64,000 nt of DNA from Scheffersomyces stipitis CBS 6054 (lineage: Eukaryota; Ascomycota; Pichiomycetes; Serinales; Debaryomycetaceae), in NCBI RefSeq assembly GCF_000209165.1, contig NC_009045.1, forward strand, positions 1,240,001-1,304,000, in the 5' to 3' direction. The first letter of the stretch is position 1. Each line of letters opens with the position of its first letter. A model generated the notes under the pieces. That model ran no database searches, was not told the origin of the DNA, and saw only the letters and a list, made by a program, of their open reading frames with translations. Both the position numbers and the translations under genes were made by a program. This document shows positions 60,875 through 64,000 of the stretch, piece by piece.

Positions 60875-63790
60875 TCAAGCTGGTAATTTGCTTTCATTTT
60901 CCTCTTCTGCAACTGCTTTTGAAATGATAGTTACTTTGTTCTTTTGTTTCGTATCAATTTGCAAGGCTCTTTGAATCTTCTTTGCTAGATTATTGTACTT
61001 GTCGATTCCGGCTTGACCCTCGATATCTAACTGGAATATTCTCTTCAAGTTCGTCATCACGATGACATCTTCAGTAGATAGTCCTTGTTTATCCTTCAAG
61101 TTATTGTATACAATTTCCATTGATTTGATGATTGGGGTTGCAAACTGAAGGTTCTCTCTAGGATCGATCAAGCTTTGAGGACGGAAGAGCAAAATTCCAG
61201 ATCTAACAATCTGCTTGTGATGATTTAATGTTTGTTCCTCAGAAGTATCGATCCATGTGCTTCTATAAATTCTATCAATGATCTTGTTGTATGAGTCTAA
61301 GTAGACATTAGGAAGCAAATATTTGGAAGGAGAATGCGGGTGCAAACGCCCTTCCGCTGTTATCAAAGATTCTAAGAACCTATTCAAGTCTTCCAAGAAG
61401 AACTCCAACTGACCATTTGTGATAGATTTACGAGGTGTATTGTTTGGAATGTTCTTTTCTTTCTTTTCTAGTACCAGTATATTGTAGTTGTAGTCATTGT
61501 AATAATGTAAATCTTTGATCAAAGTAGAAAAGATAACATCTGCTGTTTTAATTCTTGGTTTCAACGAGAAAAAAGAGTTTGTGCTGTAGTTAGCCAAAGA
61601 TGAAAAAATGTCAACGATTACATGGCTTGCAGTCTGTCCCTTAGTCTTGAACTGCTCACTAAGTTTGAAAATCAAATTTTCGACCGACATGATGTCAACA
61701 ATATCCTCTTTGTGCTTCTGTTCAGTTTCGCATTGCTTTAGAGAGTCAATATGTGCTACGTTAGGTTCTCTCAATAGACCTCTCCGAAGTCCTTCCGTCT
61801 TGATTCTCAAAATATCTTCAGCTTGAAATTCAATTCCACCCCACTTGGACAAGATAAACCATATTGACAAATAAAATTCTTCTTTTCTTCCAAGTTTAAG
61901 TAAGCCATCCAACACATTGGAAATCAAGAACTTATTGACTCCTGCTCTCTCCCTTCTAAGTATCAGCAACTGATCATGAGAAAGCTTTCTACCAAACTTT
62001 CCTCTTGAAGTTTCATAGGCTCTATGCAATTCTAGGAGTTTTATGTCTTCAATTGGAACACGAGTAAAGTCAACCAATGGCTTTTTCTTATCGCTGAAGA
62101 TAGCTCTTGTCTTATTTTTAGAAGATGGTGGAGGAGGGAAGACGACCTCTGGATTTATGATAGACTTTTGCAAGGGCTGAACAGAGGTTATGTTTTCTGG
62201 AAGTACATCAGTTGCAGATGCTTCATCTATGAGAACATTTGAGCTTTCTAAGGCAAGTTTATCAATGGCACTCTTCAATCTAAGATCTGTGTGGTATTTG
62301 AGTGATTTCAGTGGTGTAATAGGCTTAGATTCTGTGTCAATTTTAGAAACAAAATTGCACAAGTTGTCAATCTCTGGACACCATAATCGTAAATATTCCA
62401 TACCCTTTTGGACGTACATGTAATGTGAACCCAGCTTAATGTCATGGCCTGTTCCGAAATGGCTGCTAATGAAACAGGAAACGAACACAGAGACAAAAGA
62501 TGGATCGATATTTATCAATCTCCGTCTAGACTTTGCTCTATAGTCATCTAATATTTGTGTGTTACTTTCAACTTCTTCTCTTGTTGGTGGAACGGGAGGC
62601 GTGGCTTCCTTCAACACTTTGTCCAAAATTGCTTCAGCTGTAGATACTAATTTCCCCTGTATTTCCAAGAGTCTGAGAGTCTTTTCATTAACTGGCATTT
62701 GTTTGTTGTTTTTGATTTCTTCACTTTTATCAATTGAAAATCGTTTAACTCCATCTAAGAGGATCGTGAAGGTCTGGATATCTGCAACCAACACTGGCAA
62801 TTTTGACTTGGGGTCAGGGATAATCTTGTCGAAGAAAGTCCATGCCTTTTCCTGATCTTGTTTAAAGTTCTTCACAAGAAGACTCAAGCAGGCATTGAAG
62901 TGTTGTATCGAACATCTCTTTGCAATGAATTCTTTCCTTGCCGCATGGTTATTTATCAGAGTCTCGTCTTTAGTGTATTGGCTTCTATAGCGATCAAAGA
63001 TGTCCACCACCTTGTCGCAAAGTTGGTCAGAGACATCTCCCCACATGTGAGATTTGGCCAACCCATCAAAGAGGATCACATAAGTCTGTGAATTGACCGG
63101 GATGTTCCATTTCTTACGATCATTGTAGTTTTTAAAAGCTCCTTGAACATCACCTCTTTCCAACAACCACTGGAGAATAGCATTCATGCCTACAACTGCA
63201 TCTTTTGGATCTACAAGCTTAGCAAGATAGACGGCACGATCAATGTTGTTGTCTCTTTCCAACAATTTTAAGATATCTGACGTGACAAGGAAAGGGTCTT
63301 TGAACTGTTGGTCGTTAGTGCCTAGCAAAGTGTACAATAGACGCTTATCTGGTGATATTTTGGCTAAAGTCTTCATATTGATCAAATTTTTGAATATGAT
63401 CAATGCCTTTTCGGAGTCCGGTTTCAAGTCCAGAGGCTTGAGTTTGTGGATATCCAATATTGAGCCATCTGGTTTCTGGAATGCCTTGGAGTCATACTTC
63501 AGCTTGAGGATCAAGAGTGCCTTCTGCAAAGAATAGTTATGTCCCATTTTCAAAGAAGCTCGTGTTCGTGATAAACTCTTCTTTCTATCAAATTGCAGAG
63601 GAGACATTTTAAGAATTTGACCCGTTTCGATGAAGTAGTTCAACTTTGTCTGTAGATGAGACTTGGAAGTTGTGGAAGGTTGTTGTCTATTTGGTTGCAA
63701 CGCCACGCGGTTATTTTGCAGGGCATAGTTTCGAACCAACAACCTCTGAGAGGCTCTAGTCGAGTCCAAGATGCCCGAGGCTCGTAGCAT
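60875..63790 (-). CDS. Mitochondrial PPR-like protein (971 aa)
   Basis: The N-terminus MLRASGILDSTRASQRLLVR is basic and hydroxylated with no acids early on, a typical mitochondrial presequence. Helical repeats follow, with PPR-style pairs (VGMNAILQWLLERGDVQGAF, then TYVILFDGLAKSHMWGDV; QHFNACLSLLV). This fits fungal mitochondrial RNA/translation factors or a PPR-type ribosomal protein (PTCD3-like); I cannot choose between Ccm1, Mrx1, Pet309-type and others. The start is the ATG at 63788-63790. Fourteen further in-frame codons upstream lack an ATG. It is tandem with CAB4. Confidence 0.8.
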   Translation of the reverse strand: MLRASGILDSTRASQRLLVRNYALQNNRVALQPNRQQPSTTSKSHLQTKLNYFIETGQILKMSPLQFDRKKSLSRTRASLKMGHNYSLQKALLILKLKYDSKAFQKPDGSILDIHKLKPLDLKPDSEKALIIFKNLINMKTLAKISPDKRLLYTLLGTNDQQFKDPFLVTSDILKLLERDNNIDRAVYLAKLVDPKDAVVGMNAILQWLLERGDVQGAFKNYNDRKKWNIPVNSQTYVILFDGLAKSHMWGDVSDQLCDKVVDIFDRYRSQYTKDETLINNHAARKEFIAKRCSIQHFNACLSLLVKNFKQDQEKAWTFFDKIIPDPKSKLPVLVADIQTFTILLDGVKRFSIDKSEEIKNNKQMPVNEKTLRLLEIQGKLVSTAEAILDKVLKEATPPVPPTREEVESNTQILDDYRAKSRRRLINIDPSFVSVFVSCFISSHFGTGHDIKLGSHYMYVQKGMEYLRLWCPEIDNLCNFVSKIDTESKPITPLKSLKYHTDLRLKSAIDKLALESSNVLIDEASATDVLPENITSVQPLQKSIINPEVVFPPPPSSKNKTRAIFSDKKKPLVDFTRVPIEDIKLLELHRAYETSRGKFGRKLSHDQLLILRRERAGVNKFLISNVLDGLLKLGRKEEFYLSIWFILSKWGGIEFQAEDILRIKTEGLRRGLLREPNVAHIDSLKQCETEQKHKEDIVDIMSVENLIFKLSEQFKTKGQTASHVIVDIFSSLANYSTNSFFSLKPRIKTADVIFSTLIKDLHYYNDYNYNILVLEKKEKNIPNNTPRKSITNGQLEFFLEDLNRFLESLITAEGRLHPHSPSKYLLPNVYLDSYNKIIDRIYRSTWIDTSEEQTLNHHKQIVRSGILLFRPQSLIDPRENLQFATPIIKSMEIVYNNLKDKQGLSTEDVIVMTNLKRIFQLDIEGQAGIDKYNNLAKKIQRALQIDTKQKNKVTIISKAVAEEENESKLPA

Positions 63791-64000
63791 GGCAAGTTTC
63801 CGAGTTTGTAGGGAAGGTACTAATAGGTGCAAAATTAATTTTCAATACTTGAATATTTTAGATGCCCCAGAAATTCGATGAGAAGGTTGCGATTTTTCAA
63901 AATGATTTTTCGGAGACTTCGCAAAATGTAAAGTTCCAAAATGATACACTCATCTAACCCAGAAAGACTAATACAAGAGATATATTTTGACCTGAGATTA
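63791..64000. promoter_or_regulatory. Upstream region of the PPR-like gene
   Basis: 210 bp to the window edge, AT-rich; no other gene start is visible. Confidence 0.4.

Overview
The window is ordinary nuclear DNA of a budding yeast (Saccharomycotina). Evidence: compact, mostly intronless genes on both strands, short introns with TACTAAC-type branch sites, and a full set of yeast orthologues. CTG codons are rare, and where they occur in YAK1 and TPO5 they fall in serine-rich or serine-expected positions, which points to the CUG-Ser clade (Scheffersomyces, Debaryomyces, Candida). Several genes that Saccharomyces cerevisiae lacks (hamartin/TSC1, palmitoyl-protein thioesterase, a cwf18-family splicing factor) agree with that placement. 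I cannot fix the species; a Scheffersomyces-like yeast would fit.

Layout. 1-10 kb: PMT4 (cut by the left edge), a decayed-looking stretch, TSC1, then divergently a Nudix protein and an unrecognised 664-residue protein. 10-20.9 kb: an intron-containing tRNA-Met, PPT1, cwf18-like, ATP4 (398-nt intron), MSI1, EFM4 (101-nt intron), YRB2 and SNP1 (first exon apparently only the ATG). 21-32 kb: a DAP1-like haem protein, a possible unannotated small spliced gene on the minus strand, a large Gln/Asn-rich coiled-coil protein, an aldo-keto reductase and a class I glutamine amidotransferase. 32-50 kb: URE2, UTP30, TPO5, KRE9, TIM17, YAK1, OCA1, ATG33 and RAP1. 50-64 kb: an MP65/SCW-type cell-wall glucanase, a 3.8-kb gene-free interval with strong inverted repeats, UBP15, CAB4 and a mitochondrial PPR-like protein.

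The genes form no operon or cluster. They are housekeeping functions: O-mannosylation and wall building (PMT4, KRE9, MP65), TOR/nitrogen/nutrient signalling (TSC1, URE2, YAK1), mitochondria (ATP4, TIM17, ATG33, PPR protein), RNA processing (SNP1, cwf18, UTP30), chromatin and telomeres (MSI1, RAP1), and transport or turnover (YRB2, TPO5, UBP15). I saw no transposon, CRISPR, prophage or mobile cluster and no convincing new multi-gene system. The best leads are the small spliced gene at 22154-22641, the structured gene-free region at 52-55 kb, the frame-broken remnant at 1.9-2.5 kb, and splice and tRNA-intron peculiarities.
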